Both the position numbers and the translations under genes were made by a program. A stretch of 64,000 bases of DNA, taken from Bactrocera neohumeralis. Taxonomy: Eukaryota > Arthropoda > Insecta > Diptera > Tephritidae. Below, in pieces: positions 12,310 through 26,800 of the stretch. Numbering within the stretch: position 1 is the first letter of the stretch; the number at the start of each line of letters is the position of its first letter. The DNA lies in assembly GCF_024586455.1 (NCBI RefSeq), contig NC_065919.1:35626839-35690838 (forward strand), read 5' to 3'. Below the pieces are notes generated by a model, which did no database searches, was not told where the DNA came from, and saw only the letters and a program-made list of their open reading frames with translations.

Positions 12310-12862
12310 TACGAGGTTTGTACAAGAAGTGTTGCGAACTTTTAAGTTTCACAGGCTGCGTGTATTCGATTTTGATTATTTTGTTGCGTTTGGTACTTTT
12401 TATTTTGAATATTTATCCCAAAAATGAATCAAAAATTCTGTCTAATTAATTAATAAACATTAATGAAGTCAAGAAAAGAGTATTGGCCAATCGTTGAATC
12501 ACCATTAGAGAATTTGCTGATTTGTAGAATAACAAAAATTGCCTTTTGAATCGTTGCTTGTGCGCGAATATTTGGCCAAAAATATAACATTAATGGTGCC
12601 ACAAACATCGTATTTGTCAGATCTGGGAATGTTTCTGCTCCCAAAACTTAAGAGGTTCTTGAAAGACGATGCATCGAAGCGGGAGTTAAACAAGATCACA
12701 AACATTTACTTTCTAAGTGCTTTGAGTATTGGAAAAAACGAAATATATCTGGGGTTGATTAAATACTTTGAATTAAAAAACACTTTCTTAAGAAATACAA
12801 ATTCGCGATACTTCGATATGTCCGTGGTATATTGGAAAATTGGAACCAAATTTTATGGTTGA
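12310..12862 (+). pseudogene. internally deleted mariner transposase with 5' inverted repeat
   Basis: The element starts after a TA at 12308-12309 with TACGAGGTTTGTACAAGAAG, the form of a mariner terminal repeat. A short N-terminal block, VLANR*ITIREFAD (near 12481-12525), resembles the second helix-turn-helix of SETMAR-like mariner proteins and has a stop. It is joined to a C-terminal block beginning VREYLAKN near 12559, then PQTSYLSDLGMFLLPKLK (family PPYSPDLAPxDFFLFPKLK) and a tail ending SRYFDM (family SGYFEGD). The catalytic centre between the two blocks is deleted, and the third catalytic Asp position in the PKLK block reads Gly-Met. No 3' terminal repeat was found. It belongs to a different mariner lineage from the copy at 10055. 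Confidence 0.8.
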
Positions 12863-15800
12863 CCCGGAAACTCAGAAATGAAGTTACCAACACAAACAAT
12901 CAAATGCAGCTGTCTTTGAGAAAATATATATAAGGAAGTTGTCTTCCCTTTCTTCAATCTGGCATCGATAGTTTTCTTTCACTGGCTTCTAACGGTGATT
13001 TTTTTCTTTCAAAACCATATACGTTACTCACCAACATCTTTTTAAGCTCCACTTTCAATATTTCCTTTTATTAATAAAGTATTTTGTGAGCATGCTAGTA
13101 ACTTTCTGTAAATTTTTTTTCAATACTGAATTGTAAATTTTCGTTCGTTTGATTGGTATTTCTCAAAATGAAATCTTGATTAAACAGGCATTGTTTATTT
13201 TAAATTTGTATATCAGGCTATCTGACACCATTGAAACCATTGATGTCCGCTGTTGGATTCTCCTCCCAGTTGAATACACATAGGTTCACCGAAGAGATTA
13301 AATTCAGGTGCTGCCAGTTGGTGTATTGTACTTGAGCTTTTTGTTAATTTTTTTTAATATGCATCTCTGATAAAAGCGCAGTTTTATGTTTATCGAATAT
13401 ACATACAGTATGGAAATAAAAATTCCTCCAATGAATAATGTTACTAAAAAACCGGGTATAACATTTGTATAACACAATTAATTACAGAATATCGTTTGGG
13501 CGTGATTACTACCATTAATCTACATATTACTCAAAAATATTTGGTAGCTAAATATATTAATTTTAGTTAAGTGTGTTTCTATAATCGAACTCTAATTGTT
13601 GGCTTCAAATATCGTTTTAAAAAATATAATTATGGAGTTGTCGGACGACATCAAGAAGGAAAAATAGTTCCCAGGAAGTTCTGCTATTGTTTAATTATAC
13701 TTTAGAAATTTGCATATTCAGTCTTGTCTGAAATGATTTTCAAAAGTAACAAATTAAAAATAATTAGTCTAAAGAATAATCTAGATGCAAAAATTATCAA
13801 AACAACCAAATTTGTATTGAAAGCTAGATCCTTTATGCCAAGGTCTGTAACGGTTCAACACCCTAGCTCAAAAAGTGCCCTTGGAGAAAGGAAAAAATCT
13901 ATTAAGGTAATATGTGTGACACTTGCACTTTTATGTTCCAAAAAATAATCTGCAAAAAATTCACCTGCTCTTTTCAGTATGAGCATCTCTTACCTGCGAC
14001 ATATTTTAAAATATTGGTGTTCGTATGTATATGTGAGCATATAGCATTATCTTATGCAATATCTATTGTATCTATATAGAAAAATAATATACGACCTTCG
14101 AAGTGGAAATTAACGTTTATATCTGTAAACAAAATATTCAATAACACGGTCAGAACTAAAGTCAGTCTGTATGCCCATGCAAGATATGTACATACATACA
14201 TATGTGTTAAGCTAGCACGCATCTAGGTCATTGAGGAGTCAGCACGTTACTTTACTGCATTGCATACAAGAAAATGTTTTTTAAATCTCGCTTCCTTCGA
14301 CCACTTTTTTGGCATTGTTCTAACACAATATGTATTTTTTGGAATCGCTGTTTGCTTTAGTTTTTTTACTTTATGTTTCCATACTTTTTTTAGCATTCGT
14401 TTTTGTTCCCCTGCTTATTTCGGACCTGTTTTTGGTACCTTTTTAATCCTTCGCCGGATCGTCACGGCAATGGTAGGCATGTGTAGCTCTTCGCAATTAT
14501 TATTTATGAGTCCGCACTGTTGCCTATTTCTCTTTGTGTCTTGCCTTTAAGGTTCATACCGAAAACGATGTTTTTGGAATTTTTTTTCTCTGCTGTCTTA
14601 TTTTATTTGCAGAAAAGGAAAAGTACTAAAAGTTTTGTGAATATACATATTTGAATATACAATTAAACCAATAAAACTGCGAAAAAATTACATATCTTGA
14701 AAGTGTTTTATTTTAATAAATCTCTTTTGTGATTCTTCGCCCATTTTTTTGTATGCATATTCTGAGTTTACTGTTGAAAAGTAAATGAAGATTTTATTAC
14801 TTTATAACTTACATTTTACTTATTCCAAACATGGATAATATTTGGCTAAGATAGATACTGGACTCCGAATTCTAATAATTTTCCAAGTCAAAGTGTGATC
14901 TTTTTGCATTTCTGTACACTATTTTGAATGAATAGTTTAGCGTCAGTTTAGTTCAGGAAGAGTCAGAGCCACCTTCCGCAATAAAATAATATTCACTCGC
15001 AGAAAAACACCAGATAATGACTTCATAACGGTGCTTAGTAACATACCCTCCTTTGCTTTCGTTTTTTTTACTACAATCTGAAAGCTGTCCTACTACAAGT
15101 AAGTATGGGTAAATTATGTTAAATCCACCTACGTTTCTTACTCGGTACCAAATGATAAATATTATATAACGAGCAATACAAACAACTTTAACAAGTGCCT
15201 TATTAATTAAGGAGACATCTCAGTTGATGAAATGATAAAAAATACTTTTTTTTATTCTCTGAAGCAATAGCACAATTCTGTGTAAAGTTTTATTAATACA
15301 AAGAAAGTATTCTTTAAACAAACAGTTTGAGGTTACTCTTAAGTGTGAAATAATATAATGATTAAACTATACCGCAATTTAGCATAGCATCAATATAGTA
15401 AATTTTCAGAACACAAAATACGACCATATTAACAATTGCTACTACATCGTCAACATGATTCAGTTGTATAACATTTTAATTTCTTTAAATTTATTTTTGC
15501 AATATGTGAGCTTTTGTGATTGTTTTTATAAAAATTGAAAAAATTTCTACGAAGTAAATTATATGCATATACGAGTCAAAAAGTTAAACAAGTTTGCTGG
15601 CAATTAGACGGACTGCCAGCTAGCCGGTGGATTTGCAAGTGGGTCAGTAATTTGCCGTTCATTGTTTCGGCGAGTTTTTGCATAAACCTTTTTCTCACAT
15701 CGTTAGACATTGTTTTTAATACCCTCGCAACATGTTCCAGGCAGGAAATAGCTCTTTTATCTAGCAGTTGTAGCATTTTAATCCAAAAGTTAAATATATA

Positions 15801-15984
15801 TAAATATATAAAATGAGTTGGAAAGCAAAGTATGTCATATAGATTATAAACCTCAGTAAATAATCACGCTTTTCTCTAAGCTTGGTGAAAAATGCAAGCA
15901 AATTTGGTACTGGGTAGCACAAAAAGAGAGTAAAATCGGTTCAGAACTTGGCCCAAAATACCTCATTAATAGACAGATGTCGCC
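12863..15984. other. unique AT-rich sequence, no gene supported
   Basis: Only short open frames without domains occur. The frame at 14260-14550 (+) is rich in Phe and Cys, as expected for translated T-rich non-coding DNA. A minus-strand frame at 15576-15776 is moderately coding-like but not recognised. Confidence 0.55.
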
Positions 15985-16068
15985 TTAGATTTTATTATTT
16001 TATACAGGTATCTTGAAATACTTTACCACGTTCGGTCTTGGCCGAATTTAGAATTGCTTATTTGTTAT
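15985..16068 (+). repeat. 3' end of a third hairpin-terminated repeat family
   Basis: The terminus carries a TTTTATAC box, a GTTCGGTCTTGGCCGAA stem-loop and ends CTTATTTGTT. It has the same architecture as the ends of the DINE-1-like family (GTTCGG..CCGAAC, CTTACTTGTT) and of the family at 48349, with different sequence. The body upstream (15830-15985) has further similarity to nothing else in the window. Confidence 0.5.
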
Positions 16069-18879
16069 TTTTATTTTTTGCGGTCGACTTAACTGCAATG
16101 TGTGGCATTGTCGCTTTGACAACTTTTGTCGGCCGTCTTTTTGATTTGTGCTACATATGCGTTCACGTAGTCGGCCGAAGATAAGTATTTAGGTATACAA
16201 AAATATGCTTGTGTTGTATATGCTATGGTTCCGTATAAGTAAATTTTCGTACTCTGCTCTTTTCCCAAATCTATTGTCCAGTCATTTTACCTTGGTTTGA
16301 TGTTTTGATGTTTGCGAAAGTTGCTTGTGTTATGTACTTTATATTTTTGCCGGAATTTGAATTCATTACAGGAGGCAGTTGTTCTTTACTTGACTTTTAG
16401 ACTTAACTTTGCTGTTTTCTGTCTTGTTGTTTGTTTTCAAAACAGCGTTTTCGCAAGGTCAACTGACAACACGTCTTGACCCTTGTTTAGAAACCTACAC
16501 AGCGTGTTGTTTTCACAAAACACTCACACGCACTCAGTTTTTTATGGGGTCATATGTAAACAACGTAGTTTCGCGTCTTACGAATGTATACCAACTATGT
16601 TTGTATGTCTAAAATTATGCATATTTTCATATTTGCGCTACTGTTTCCCTAAAATTGGAGCGTTCCTAATTCTTCCACGAATTTTTAGTGGTATACTGTC
16701 TTTTAAGTGAAGCACACTGCCAATATCCGTTTTTGCAAATGTAAAAATATCTTTCATAAGTTCTATTATTTCAAATTTCGCATGCTCACCATTGATTTTA
16801 TTTGCTCCGCGACGAGCAAACGAAATCTGTTTCATAGCTGCCAAACGCATTGAAAATTGCATTGTTATTGTTTGGGTATTGCATATAAAATTTTGTTTTT
16901 TTCTCAATACCACATTTTTTGGATTTATTGTTCGAATATATGCAGTTGTTGTTTTCTTTCCCAGTCTGTTCCACATTAAATATGCAAATTTCAAATGGGC
17001 TACGCAAGCAGCATTCGGTGTATTTGTATGGGTCGTTTTCTCTAAATGCATACATATGTGCCGTTTTCAGATTGCTTTTTCTATCTTCTTCAACTTCACG
17101 CGTTCTTAAGCACATCATATGGATGTGCATCCTTATGAATGATTTATGCTTACCACTCGTCTGCCGTCTATTCTCTAATTTGGCTGCTGCTTCCAAAATA
17201 AATCAAACAATTTCCCCATTGTTTGAAATGTTTGTGAAAATATAGAAAATGTATTGATTTATTGCCATTAACCATTTCTAGCGTCATTTTTAACAGGCTT
17301 TAGTAGCAACGCGTGCATTCACACTTCAATTACAACGCCTTCTTGTAGTATTTTAAGAGCTTCCATGCAACTGCGGCTGACAAATTAAAGCATTATTGGT
17401 CAATATTGGCACCATTTCTTCAATTTTCTATACATATTACTTCATACATTCGGAAATACAAAAAATATATGCATGTATAATTAATATGATATTTGAATTT
17501 CGGTAATGTTGCAGATACATTAAAAAACATTCGCACTTAGATAATATATAATAATAATTTAGATACATAAATCTTTTATAGAATTTATAATCATTTAAAT
17601 AGTAAGAAACAAACCATCAGGAAATCAAAAAATTAAGTATATGATAGGTAATGTGGAATCCATTTTGGTCAAAAATTTTTCACGATTAAATGTAGTAGTT
17701 AACTTTAAAATGATCAGAATTAACATCTGTTGGAAGTAAATGGACGCACATTGGACAAAGAGTGACGAAAAATATCAAGTCTACCTGTTTGCCTACTATG
17801 GATAAACAAAAAAAGTAGTTTTCTACTACCGGCAGCTGCAGAAATTTATGGATGGAGGTATAAACCTTCATACACATTAAATATGTTAGTAGAGTGAGTT
17901 CGAGAAACCGTATTGCAGCAGTGACTGTTTAAGATAAATTATATATAGAACAATAAACCAAAAACAAATACAGCCATTTGCATTTGTAAATCAGCCACTC
18001 ATATTCATCTTGAGAATGTAAAAATGCACATGCATATGTATGCGTGCTCAAGTGCTCCTATAACCAAACTTAGCAGTAGCAGATGCCGAAAAACGGGGTG
18101 CGGCGAAAAGTATTTTAATACAAAACATACACAAACAGTCATGCACACACGTGCGTATAACATGAAAATCCATTAATCTTGTTGACTTATTTCTTTCTTT
18201 CTTCTTTCGCTGCCTTTCATTTTGATTTCTATATGGGTCCAACATCCACTAAAATTATTATTTTCACTCAAAGGCAGGAAATAACAGCAACACATACATA
18301 CATACTTATACTCGTTTTCTAACGAATATTAAAGTAAACCAGAGTGAGACGGCCAATAAAAAATATTGGAGCGGCCATCATTATTCTAGCAGCTAATATA
18401 TCTGCACGATAACCACAGTTACTTACACTAACTTCAAAGTCGGAACATAATTTGCAACCACGACTAATGCTTTATTATAATATTGGCAATATATTATCAC
18501 ATATATGTACATATATGTAAATAGAAGTCAGAATTCATATGTTTGGCAAAATTAAAATATAACTATTTTTAAGGTGGATCTAAAGTACAAAGAAAAAAGA
18601 GAAATTTGTGTTTATATTTCTTAATAAATATAATACTTTTATTAGAGTGAAAGATCTAACACCTTCAAGTAAATTTAATAGTTCATTATAAATGCACATA
18701 TATACATACATACATACATTCAATGGTTATATGATAATACCCAACTATTAACCTCCTCCCGCGGAATTATCCGAGTCATAAAAGGCAAGAGAGTTTTAAA
18801 ACGTTGCGATCTTACCTGTAAGCTGCTCAGCTACAGAATTACGTTAAAGTAAGTAAGGAATGGTTCGTTTAAATCAAAA
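16069..18879. other. unique sequence with unassigned overlapping open frames
   Basis: The stretch 16638-17245 is open on both strands: 137 and 132 codons on the minus, 105 and 108 codons on the plus. None shows a domain, and the codon use is A/T-ending. The overlap in four frames suggests low stop density rather than a gene. The rest is AT-rich with small CATA-type repeats near 18290 and 18700. Confidence 0.5.
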
Positions 18880-20875
18880 TTTGTTCCAGAAAATTTTAAA
18901 TGTAAAAGTCTAAACTGCCTCGTTGAACGAACTGGGACGTTACAGAGGTGGACTACGGACTGACCCATTCATAAGTTTTACAAGACTAGCGAGCGTAGCT
19001 AAATTTATATGTTATAGGATCTTTGGGAAAAACACATCGTTTTACACTTTTTAAGTTTCAATGGCATATTTTTATCATTATATAACTCAAAAAGTTCTAC
19101 GTCGTCGACATATTGTAATAAAAATTTTGGAAAGAATCGTTAAATATAACTTGATGAGTTCTATTTCTATTATTTTTCTTGATTTCTATGATAGGAATCA
19201 ACCTGAAAAATTTATTAAAACCATGAAGATCCAGTTTTTTTAATTGAATATAACATCAGTATGTTTATTCTCCCTACAACACTTTGATACGTGTGTAACA
19301 AATTAAAGAAAGTTAGCTACTGTAGATTTCCCTTTGTTAAAACCGTGCTGAGGACAAGAAATTAGAGAAGAAATCCAGAATGTTATTTCGTCTGTTATAT
19401 TTGCTTGGAAAAATTTAGGTATTGCTGACAACTTTGCTATTCGCCCATAATTTTCAATGGATGACCTAAAGCCGCTTTTATGCAAAGGAATTATAAATAA
19501 CTGTTTCATATTGTGGAAATAAGCCTTGTTTAAGAGATGCATTTAATAGTTTTGTTAAGGATTGGTACATATATTCGGCAAATTTTTTAAGGAAGCATGG
19601 GGAATCATATATAGTCCATAATTAAATGATTGTTTTAACATATTTAGCTGATATACATAAGACGTCTACTTCGGAAATGATAGGTGCATTAATTGCGGAA
19701 ATCGGACATAACTTATGCTGATACGGAACGTTTTTAGGAGAGTTTAAAAAGTAATTGCACTTAAAGAATTCCGCAAACATATTAGAAATTTTGTGATTGT
19801 CACTGGAGATAGTAGACTTATGTTTCATTGTGGAGAGAAAATTAGAAATCTCGCGATTAGAGTTGACGAATCCATAGAACAATTTTGGATTACTTATAAT
19901 ATTATGTTTAACTTTGTTTGTGTAATTATTTTACATAGCTCTCTCGAAAACCGTAAACTAAAACTTATTATTTGAGTAAGAACACATTTGGTAACATATC
20001 TTTCAAATAAATTTAAAATAACTTCATTGAAATGGGTGACACTAAATTCAATATTGCTTCTGTACTTTGGCAAAGTTACTTTAGAAAGTGCGCAATTAAT
20101 CTTCTTGAAATTAGTTTCGCAAAGTTGAACCGAGAACAAAAGTTCTGTGTATTTTTATCAAATAAGTTGCCTATGATTTTGATGCTAATCTCCAAGCACT
20201 CGTATTATGAGTCCAAAGGATAAAATGGAACAACAGAGAATATTATCAACGCAAACCAAAACTTACTGAACTTGTTCGAAATTAAATTAATTTGATTAAA
20301 TCTCAACTCCGATATTTCATTGAAAAACTCGTTAAAACATAAGCGAGTACTAACAGAAATAGCGTAATTATCAACAGATTTTCATGATACCCACGGTAAA
20401 TTAAAATCTTCCAAAACATTCATGGAATCAGTAATATTAGCCATGTAGGAAACATTATTTACATATTAAAGAAGCATGCAGCATATATGTATATAGATAA
20501 GTCCGATTGAGGTTGTATAGTATACGATAGAGTTAAGTAAATATGACCACTATTAACGCAAATCCGAATGCACTTAAACTCAATGAAGTCTGCATGAGGA
20601 ACATTCAATTGAAGAATGTACAGCAAACAGGACTCCACTACCTATTCTGCTGAGTCGATCATATCTAAAGATTTAAAATTCGCTATTCAATATCTCATTA
20701 TCAAAAATGTGGGTCTGTAACCAAGCTTCTTTGAAAGCGATGATTTTAAATTTACAATTAATGATATTTAAGTACAAATCAGTTAGTTTTATATTAAGAC
20801 CTCTAACATTTAGATAATAAATACTCAGCGAATTATTATTAATCAGTTTTTTTTAACTCATGATTTGCGAATTAA
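18880..20875 (-). pseudogene. jockey-like non-LTR retrotransposon (endonuclease + RT), degraded
   Basis: Read on the minus strand, the order of blocks is that of a jockey/CR1-type ORF2. The endonuclease starts near 20820 with YLNVRGLNIKLTDLY, then GVLFAVHSSIECS and EFKCIRICVNSGHIYLTLSY, and has its DFNLPWVS catalytic block near 20400. A long linker runs from about 20330 to 19620 (FYGFVNSNREIS near 19880). The reverse transcriptase begins near 19490 with PLHKSGFRSSIENYGRIAKL, continues to CPQHGFNKGKSTV, then LHGFNKFF and RTHQVIFNDS near 19160. Thumb-like KLKKCKTMCFSQ follows near 19030. The YxDD catalytic block is missing between the last two, and several frameshifts and stops are present. No ORF1, tail or target duplication was identified. 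Clade is inferred from the motifs. Confidence 0.8.
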
Positions 20876-23800
20876 AACATCATTGCGGTGCTTGCAATCC
20901 GAAATGATAGAGGCGGTACACTTTGTAAATTTTTTGTAGTAAAATTGGAAATGATGTTAAGAATTGGATATATGCAATATCTTCTAGTTCCTAATCTACA
21001 TACATACGATCAAAAATTCAGTTAATCAGTTATCCGTAGTATAAACATTTAATAATTTATTTGCCTTTTTGGGCGAAATGAATGTTAGTTCGTTACTAAA
21101 ATACCCCTCATACTAAACAAAAGATCACCGAAACGCAAGCCACCATGTAGCAAAAGTTAAAAGAGGTGTGGAGATACACAAAAACAGCCAAATCAAAAAA
21201 TGATGCAAATGTCGAGAAGGAATAATAAATAAAAAAGTCAAATCTGTAACGCAAAAACAAGAAAGGTGATAAATCAGGTGACAGAAATTAATTGAGTTAT
21301 TCAACCACCATCAGCAATGATTTGAGAATAAGGCAAAGGTATGGTGAAAAGCCAAAATTCTGATTCATGGCGAGCCGTATGCTTACACACATACATATGT
21401 ATATACCACATGATGTAGCAATACATTTTAATGCGTTTGCAATCGATTCTGCTGATCATTTATTCGGAGATGTAGAGAAGAGCTGAGCAGGAATACTCTT
21501 GTTGCACTGTTATAGTATAAAGATATTTAGTTTGTATGTTGATCGCCACGGCGTGTTGCTTTGTCAGTTGTGGTATTCGTGCCACCATCAACATTGTCAG
21601 TTCTGCAAGCGTCCGGTTAGCCAGTTAACCAGTCGGAACAGAACTTCAAGTGGAACCTACAAATCAAATGGATGTTTTTTTGTTGTTGTCATTGCGTTGT
21701 CTTGTTCTTCACTGATTTTGGATTAATAAGTATGGAATATCAGGGACTATTTGGAAAACAACTTTGAAAACATACCTACATTGCCCAACTTTAGCTCAAC
21801 GGACGGTCTTAACCACAGACACAACAATAGCTGAACTGAGATTTAGTACATACGGGGTCAATAAGAGTGATATGATTTCTTAAAAAACACACTAATTGTT
21901 AAGGAGAAGAGATTATTGTGATCATAAAATTGAATAATTTGTAAACATTTCTGGATACAATGAAAAATCACAGATCTGAGATATCAAAAATTGCCGGCAC
22001 GACAATAAGAAATCATATCATCCCCATTGGAAAGCCCGGTACAACCTTACTTTTGACGTACGGAAGTTTCAGCGTATGGTAAATTTGTTTATTATGCTCT
22101 GACACCATGTTACATTGAGAATAATGATTTTGTTCCCATACCGCCTACTTGGAGAAATATAAAGTTATAAAAGAAGTATAAATGTTTCCACGATTTAAGA
22201 TTTGTTTTGGTTAATACCCGTAGTCCATATATTTTTGAATTTGTAGAACAATTTCTATGCCCACAAAACGGAGTAATTAGGCCATACTTAAGGAACGATA
22301 TATGCAGGCAACTTATTTACCATAAAATTAACTTTTTTCTTCGTCTTAACAACAAAATAAACATTAATATCGGTTTTTTTAGGAAACAATTTCTTTCTTC
22401 TTGCTCAAATTCATTTCAAAATAATAAATAAAGTATTCTTCGATATTACCAGCGCTTGTCGCACGCCACTACACAGCTTACTTTGGCCACACCATTCTCT
22501 TGTACTTGCGGGCTATCGAGTGGATTATTTATCGAGTTCTTCAGTATTTTGATGTTATTAACAACGAAACAAATTGTTATGATTGCGAGATTTATTGAAG
22601 TGTTACCGAGAATGCAGATAAGCCAGCGACATAAAACACCAGGACAAAGAGAAATAAATCCATTCCGCGAAAACTGTGTAGCTAAAAATATACGTACCGA
22701 AAAGCTTATCTTTTATAAAAGAAGGGCATTTCTTTTTTTGGGGTGATGAGCGGTGATACTGATTGATTTGTTATATGAAAATTATGTTTGTCCAGCGATT
22801 GCCCTCTGTCATGCTAACATTGCAACTTGCTGACTGGCATACATACATATAGTATACCGTATGTACAAAGTCGGAAAACCGGTTTATGCTGCAATATCTA
22901 CATTGTGATATTTTTGCAGTCCTTCTTCGATATTTTCACTTATGGTTTATCGAAATCGTTCAAAAACAATGGTAGCACGTTTCCAATTTGTACTTGCGTA
23001 ATTGAGCAATGATGATGAAAATGGTGCATCCATGAATTTAATAATGAAATTTACAAAAAGAGAGACTTAGTATTATCAAAAAAACGTTATAAAATTATCA
23101 GAAAATATAAGACTCTCTCTTAATTTGAGACTGTTATTTAATAAAACATTGATTCATATCATATGATATATATATATATATGTGACTATCGCTCACTGTC
23201 TATCAACATATTGACATACATATTAATTATCATGTATGCATTTTGAAAACAAAGCAAAATAAAAAAAATTTGTTGTAAAAAATGTATTTTTGATAAAAAT
23301 ATTTTCATAAAATCGATTTTGGAACATTAGGGGCTGCTTAGATATGACCGTTGCCTCAACTCTTTTGCCTTAGGCTTGCTCTCACAAGAACTCTCATATA
23401 CATTTGCCAAACGTTTGAAATTTTCCACGTCACGTTTAGGTAATCATTAGTTGCTGTGCATAAATTGTGACGAGACGCAATGAAATTCTTTGATCGTGCT
23501 TCGCATACGCAAAACCTTATATAAGCTCATCCTACTGGCAGCCAATATTTTAATTGCGGATGCAATTTGCACATTTTTTGATGCACACGGCAGCTCAGTT
23601 TTCATAGTATTGCCTAAGGCTTTCCATGTTATGAGTTAGAAAGGTGTTGCCGTTTCGCTGGAAATTATAGTTGAAATGAAAATACGGAAAAGGTAACCAA
23701 ATTGGCAAATAATTTGGAAACATTAGAATTGTGGTAACTATTAAAAAAAAATAGCAATTAAAATTAAATTATTGAAAAAATAATCGCTTTATAACATACT

Positions 23801-26800
23801 GGAAGGATCTTTATTTATAGGATTATTTATACTACTATACTTATACTTATACTTACTATATACTATATATCTATCGATCTACATACAAATGTAATTTTTT
23901 TTTTCAATAATATGTATAACATAATAAATTTCTTTTTGATTTTTCTAATATATCCATTTTGAATGCTTACTCGTACATATGTTTGAAAATTTAAAAGTAA
24001 TTGAATATATTTTGGAATGAATTTGATATTGAGAGCAATACGGTAACACCGAATGGCAATCTAGAGAATGTGCTACGCATGCGCTATTAACACCATTGCC
24101 AAGTGAGCTCCGGCTTGGTTCGTTAGTATTTTTTTATGCAGTCACTTTATATGATATTTTTATTGCCGTCATGTTGGCACTTCTAATATCGAATATTCCA
24201 ATCCGCTTTGACATTACCCATTTCGCCTACGTGTGCTGCTTGCTTCTTCAGTCTTTATCCCAAACGGCTCCCTCACTCTACAACAACTCATTACCGACGG
24301 CATTTAGTTCTTCCAACATTAATTTTCATCGCTTATTGCCAATGCAATACTTACGTTTCATTATCAGGCACGCTAATTTTTATTGTTTTTTCAAAATCCC
24401 TGTTTAGCTTTTGATGGCTTTCACCTACCGCCGGTCAAGTAATAATGCTAGCATTGACAGTCACACGTCCATCGCACATTCATTTTAATTACTTTGTTGG
24501 AAAAAGCTCTTAACAATTTCTGTACACTTATACTGCAATGTGTTGTTGATGTTGTATCAGTTTATTGCCAGTTGTTGCACTTGTCATCTGTATGTGTCAA
24601 GTTGACAATTTATCACCAATGTATGGTGGCGCAAACTTCAGCGCCTGCGCGTATTTGCAACGTTGCCCACCGGAATGGACGATGAAAGATAGCTGATAGG
24701 CAATTGTGGGTTATGTGCTTTTGTACCGATGCGTTTGCCACAGTACCTGCCGAACGGCGGCTTTGCACTTGGAAATCTGCATGCAAATTAGGTACCTCTT
24801 GTCTGGCAACACTTGTCGCTTCCTTTGATAATGTGTATGCAAATTAGGCAAATGCAATATCTTCGCGCATCTATTTGAAAATTACACTGCAGTTTGGATT
24901 AGAGAAAGCCAACTACGAAATTTTTGATTTATGAAATATTCATACAAACAGACATACATATATAAATGAGTCATATTCTTTTCCTTCTATTAAATTTGTT
25001 GAACCATCGATAATTAAAAATTTATAGAATTTGAATTAGGGAGCTTGAAAAGTATTTTGAATTATTTTATTTTATAAACTAACAAAAACTTCATATCTCA
25101 GCAATTTGTCCATCAAAATGTATCTTGTAAATAAATGTCAATGTCAACTAAATACTTGTTGCTTTAAAATGTTGATTCCATCTTTCCAAAAATCTAGCAC
25201 GGTGAATTCCAAGAATATAAACATTTGGTCACCATTAAGCTTATATTTACCATACCGAATGTTTACATTAATTAAAAAACTTATAAAACATGTTCTACAG
25301 AAGACGTAAATGAGAAGATGAATATAAGTACTTTATCATCAGTAATTCTTCTAAGGCTGTCTTTGTATGCACTTTATAACAACAATCGAAGCGCCATTAC
25401 AAAACCCTTTGCACTAAGTACCTTTGAGTGAAATTTGCCTGTTAGAAAAACACACCTTGTCACACACAATGCCCCAAATGTACCTATGCCGGGCATCTAT
25501 TCATTTACTAGATTGCTTGCCAACATGTGGCAATTCATCACAGTTATTTTTATGTTCAATTCGTCCATGTTCTTGCGGCAGGTTTTCACAGTGCAGATTC
25601 GATTGACCATGTACGATGTAGTTGTAGATGCATGGCATAGGAAGACCTCAAGCGAAGTATGCAGAATGCACCAATACATCCAGTATATTATGAATATTCT
25701 TCCAATAATAACATAAAAGAACTGTAAAACACAAATATAACAACGACGACGACAAGCAGCCACAAGAGTGTACGCCCAAGAGACCACTCCTCTGAGTGCA
25801 GCATAACTCACACCCTCAACCATCTATGTATGGCCGTTACCAACTTTTGCAGCATCTTAGAAAAAAAATGTTTTATAGTACCTTATTGTTAGTTAAAATT
25901 AAAAAAAATAGACGTTACACATACAAAATTGTCGCTGGTCTGACCAGAAAAAGAATGTGGCAGCGTAGCTTCTGATGAAGACGAACGCCACAACCGAACG
26001 GGAAATTCTTGAACGGTCATAAATCTTCGGCGCGCCAATGTAATCTATCTAAACTAGTACATCGCCAGAAGAGGCGAATGCCACGAGTAGGTGACAAGAG
26101 TAACGAAGGTAGAGTAGGATGAAAAGTAAAATATAGAAAGTAAAGGAAGCTTTAAATCTTTGTACAGTTTGTTTACCACACCATATCTTTTCTACATTCT
26201 TCTAAATATTTGTGTTATTTTTGTAATATCTTGGTATTTTCCGGATTGAAATTAGAAAAATTAGACATGTAACCAAATATCGGAAGGACAGGAAGACAAG
26301 CAAGGCAAATGTTTACTTGGTGAGATAACTAGAAGTATTCACAAAGATATGCACTAACATATAAAATATGGTTTGAATATAGAAAATAGCGACTTTATAA
26401 TTAAATAAGATTGCTTTGTAATTTATTAAATAAAAAGTAAAGCTATGATTAAATAATATGTATCAGTAACATTGTAGATGTTCAGTACGCGTTAGATGTA
26501 GTGTTTGATTTCTCTTTCATCTACCTTTGCTAAACACCAATTTTTCGTAGCGGCGGAAGTATTTCTTCAAATGTTTTTTACATGCAATCCATTTTTTTAT
26601 CACCACCAACTATTAAATTTCGCCACGCTGTTTGATATGAACAACATTTAACATCTTGTCAAAGAAGTCATTTTTGCCATACAAAAACTTGATTTTGGTC
26701 GGTCAGTTTGGATTGCAGCTTCATTTCGAAAGTATCGTCCATGCTGGAACACAAAGCGGGAAGAGCCGAGAAATAGCTACATAAGTTGCATAGGATTTGT

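Noticed and set aside
14260..14550. 96-codon plus-strand frame resembling a membrane protein
   Set aside because: The Phe/Leu/Cys-rich sequence is what T-rich non-coding DNA gives. It has no fly-like codon use, splice sites or recognisable domain.
18805..18840. Consensus minus-strand donor CAG|GTAAGATC
   Set aside because: The sequence before it has stops and lies at the edge of the decayed LINE. No exon could be defined.
20497..20530. let-7-like string GGTTGTATAGT
   Set aside because: It lies in the endonuclease part of the jockey-like LINE, where the complementary strand reads SYTIQPQSDLS. There is no let-7-type hairpin and the seed is incomplete.
25497..25823. 108-codon minus-strand frame
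   Set aside because: A 93-codon frame lies opposite it on the plus strand, codon use is unremarkable and no domain is visible.
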